Source: Glaciecola sp965660625 (lineage in GTDB: Bacteria; Pseudomonadota; Gammaproteobacteria; Enterobacterales; Alteromonadaceae). Taken from it: 64,000 nt of DNA. The DNA lies in the NCBI GenBank assembly GCA_965660625.1, contig CBFIAR010000001.1, positions 124,001-188,000 on the forward strand. Direction: 5' to 3'. Both the position numbers and the translations under genes were made by a program. The notes beneath the pieces were generated by a model that saw only the letters and a program-made list of their open reading frames with translations, did no database searches and had not been told where the DNA came from. Positions 62,113 to 64,000 of the stretch are shown one piece after another. Positions within the stretch are counted from its first letter, which is position 1; every line of letters starts with the position of its first letter.

Positions 62113-63942
62113 ATGAAAAAAAACCACACAAAAACTAAGCATAGCGAGAATGGAAAAAAACAACGAGTTATCTTCTATGTTATTACGGCATTTATTCCAC
62201 TCTTGTTTTTTGTTTTCCTTGAGATAGGTTTACGACTTGTTGGCTTTGGCAACTCGGCACCATTGTTTATCGAAAATCCAGCACATCCAAGTTATCAACT
62301 ACCCCGCCCAGATGTGATGTCACGTTACTTCCCAGAAAATGCGCCTACGCCCTCGGTCACCATGGAAGCTAACTTCATTCTCAAAGAAAAACCCAAGAAT
62401 GGCTACAGAATTGTAGTGCAAGGAGGAAGCACAGCTGCCGGATTCCCTTATGGTTTAGGTGCAAGTATCGCAGGTACACTTGATCAACGACTCAAAGCGA
62501 GCATGCCCGGACGATATGTAGAAGTCCTCAATACAGCCATGTCTGCTGTGAATAGCTACACCCTACTTGATTTTGTAGACGAAATTATTGAGCAGAAGCC
62601 GGATGCCGTATTGATTTATGCTGGCCATAATGAGTTTCTTGGGATTTTAGGTGTTGGTTCTAACTACACTGCGATGGGCTCAGGAACAACCACTAGATGG
62701 TTTTTATCACTAAAAGATTTCAGAATCTTTCAGTTAATTCAGCGCATTTATTTCGGACTTGCCACTCCAGAAAAACATGGAAATAGCTTAACGAAAGGCA
62801 ATGAGATCGTTGCTTTAGAAGAACAGAAAACTGGCCAACAGTCTCGCACGTTTATGGCAAAAGTAGCTAAAGATAAAGCAATTGCGAAAGGTTCCAACGT
62901 TTATAATGCGGGTCTCGCTCAGTTTGAACACAACATGTCTGAACTACTCGCAAATTACAAAAAAGCAAATATTCAGGTTTACATATCGACTATTGCGAGT
63001 AATCAGGCAAATCAGGCGCCGTTTTCTAGCTTACCGATTGAGTCTAAATTCTTGAATGCAACGAACGCATTTTTCGCTAATATCGAAAAGCTAAGCCAAC
63101 GAAAGCAGCTTCAAGAGCTGGAATCAGCATCAACAACATTTTCAATGTCAACATCAGCAGATTTACATTTTAAAATTGCGACTCTGGCACTACAACTGCA
63201 ACAAGCGAGTATCGCGAAAAAACATTTTGCATTGGCGGTAGAACATGATCAATTGCGTTTTAGAGCGCCGTCGGCAATGAATGACATTATTCGAAAACTG
63301 GCAGCGCAATATAACGCCCAGCTAGTGGACGTGGAGAATGAACTAGCTATTCGCAGCCCCAACGGCATCGTGGGTAGCGCGATGATGCTAGAACACTTGC
63401 ATCCAAACCTACAGGGTTATTTTGTTATTTCTAACGCGTTTTATGACGCCATTGCGGCGAAAATCAATATAAAGCCGTTTACTAAGGTCAGCATAGATAG
63501 AGCTTGGAAAGAGCGCTTAGTTCTTCCACAAGAGGAATATTATGGTTTTGCGACCATATTGAATTTGATTTCTGATTATCCATTCACAGAAAAACCAACG
63601 AACCCCTCCCTACCTAAACCGAGTGACTGGCAGCAGCAATTAGGCTTAGCGTTTTTTACTAAAAAAATATCTTGGTTACAAATGATGGAAAGCAGTTTGG
63701 AACGATACCGAAGTGAAAATAATTCACTAATGATGGCTAAATCAATACAAATTCTTGCCGATGCTTTGCCACATAACGGTTTATATAATCTGCAAATTGC
63801 TGAAATTAAATTCACCCAACAGCGCTTTAATGAGTCTTTATACTATTATCAGCGCGCGAAACGCGCCGGTGCGCTAGGAGAAGCAATAGACAACAACATA
63901 AAATTAATTGAAACTGCGTTACTCAAAGCAAAGTACAGATAA
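62113..63942 (+). CDS. Membrane-anchored SGNH-hydrolase/TPR protein (second tandem paralog)
   Basis: A 609-residue protein clearly homologous to the preceding gene along its length. One N-terminal membrane helix (FYVITAFIPLLFFVFLEIGL), block I Ser106 in GGSTAAGFPYG, block III YAGHNEFLG (Asn173), block V LEHLHPNLQGY, then helical TPR-like repeats. The catalytic set looks complete, so both copies are probably active. It starts 5 bp after the first paralog stop and is cotranscribed with it. Family members modify polysaccharides or peptidoglycan; here a link to the carbamoyltransferase-SxtJ-DUF5989 set is inferred from position. Confidence 0.85.
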   Translation: MKKNHTKTKHSENGKKQRVIFYVITAFIPLLFFVFLEIGLRLVGFGNSAPLFIENPAHPSYQLPRPDVMSRYFPENAPTPSVTMEANFILKEKPKNGYRIVVQGGSTAAGFPYGLGASIAGTLDQRLKASMPGRYVEVLNTAMSAVNSYTLLDFVDEIIEQKPDAVLIYAGHNEFLGILGVGSNYTAMGSGTTTRWFLSLKDFRIFQLIQRIYFGLATPEKHGNSLTKGNEIVALEEQKTGQQSRTFMAKVAKDKAIAKGSNVYNAGLAQFEHNMSELLANYKKANIQVYISTIASNQANQAPFSSLPIESKFLNATNAFFANIEKLSQRKQLQELESASTTFSMSTSADLHFKIATLALQLQQASIAKKHFALAVEHDQLRFRAPSAMNDIIRKLAAQYNAQLVDVENELAIRSPNGIVGSAMMLEHLHPNLQGYFVISNAFYDAIAAKINIKPFTKVSIDRAWKERLVLPQEEYYGFATILNLISDYPFTEKPTNPSLPKPSDWQQQLGLAFFTKKISWLQMMESSLERYRSENNSLMMAKSIQILADALPHNGLYNLQIAEIKFTQQRFNESLYYYQRAKRAGALGEAIDNNIKLIETALLKAKYR

Positions 63943-64000
63943 CAAATACTTAAACAGGTAAATGCACTGATTAAAGATGTGACAAGATCTTTTTATGTAT

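Noticed and set aside
1..64000. Mobile elements, prophage or genomic-island borders
   Set aside because: No transposase, integrase, attachment repeat or tRNA insertion site was found; the 5.9-18.3 kb region is accessory in character but shows no mobility gene.

Overview
The window looks like a chromosomal segment of a marine gammaproteobacterium of the order Alteromonadales (Glaciecola/Paraglaciecola/Alteromonas-like). This rests on gene content (yejK/yejL/yejM layout, sohB, rlmA, cmoM, trhO, glnS, a VolA/Pla-1 type lipase, a branched-chain amino acid degradation operon, a maltodextrin locus with a tryptophan-halogenase-like gene) and on the moderately AT-rich composition. No rRNA, tRNA, CRISPR array, transposase, integrase or phage gene was recognised. 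There is one 10-N assembly gap (60613-60622).

Layout. 1-3.7 kb: housekeeping genes on the minus strand (truncated EF-hand protein, TrhO, a small conserved protein, an EamA exporter, a beta carbonic anhydrase). 4.0-5.6 kb: a secreted S10 serine carboxypeptidase. 5.9-18.3 kb: an accessory, stress-like island. It holds a helical two-part protein, an outer-membrane barrel, a three-repeat secreted protein, a periplasmic ankyrin protein, a CARDB-domain secreted protein, a PEP-CTERM-like protein, a lipoprotein with a 9-C tract, a CBS-domain protein with PolX, and a second CBS protein with a DegQ/HtrA protease. Four intergenic TTGA-N6-TCAA (FNR-type) palindromes precede its transcription units, which suggests an oxygen-responsive regulon. 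18.5-29.1 kb: conserved cell-envelope and housekeeping genes (DUF6279 lipoprotein, Mpo1-like protein, PilZ protein, M61 and M23 peptidases, PTPS-related protein, yejK, yejL, yejM, gmhB, rlmA). 29.2-34.0 kb: valine degradation operon mmsA - acyl-CoA dehydrogenase - 3-hydroxyisobutyryl-CoA hydrolase - mmsB, with a LiuR-type palindrome upstream. 34.3-39.7 kb: receiver-TPR regulator, glutathione peroxidase, CmoM, a Nif3-like protein, a histone-H1-like small protein, SohB. 39.9-48.2 kb: an acylase lipoprotein, a VolA-like lipase, a YciK-type SDR, GlnS.

48.3-63.9 kb is the most interesting part. A LacI-family regulator, an SLC45-type sugar MFS transporter and a tryptophan-halogenase family protein are followed by a tightly packed five-gene minus-strand run: carbamoyltransferase - SxtJ-family membrane protein - DUF5989 mini-protein - GH13 amylase lipoprotein - GH31 alpha-glucosidase. 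Divergent from it stand two tandem membrane-anchored SGNH-hydrolase/TPR paralogs. A shared 13-bp CG-centred palindrome (GAATACGTATGCA) lies in the transporter/halogenase intergenic region and again in the carbamoyltransferase/SGNH intergenic region, so one LacI-type regulator may tie the carbamoyltransferase-SxtJ-DUF5989-SGNH system to maltodextrin use. The first SGNH gene looks broken only because of the N gap: its flanks share AGTC, and collapsing the overlap restores one intact frame.
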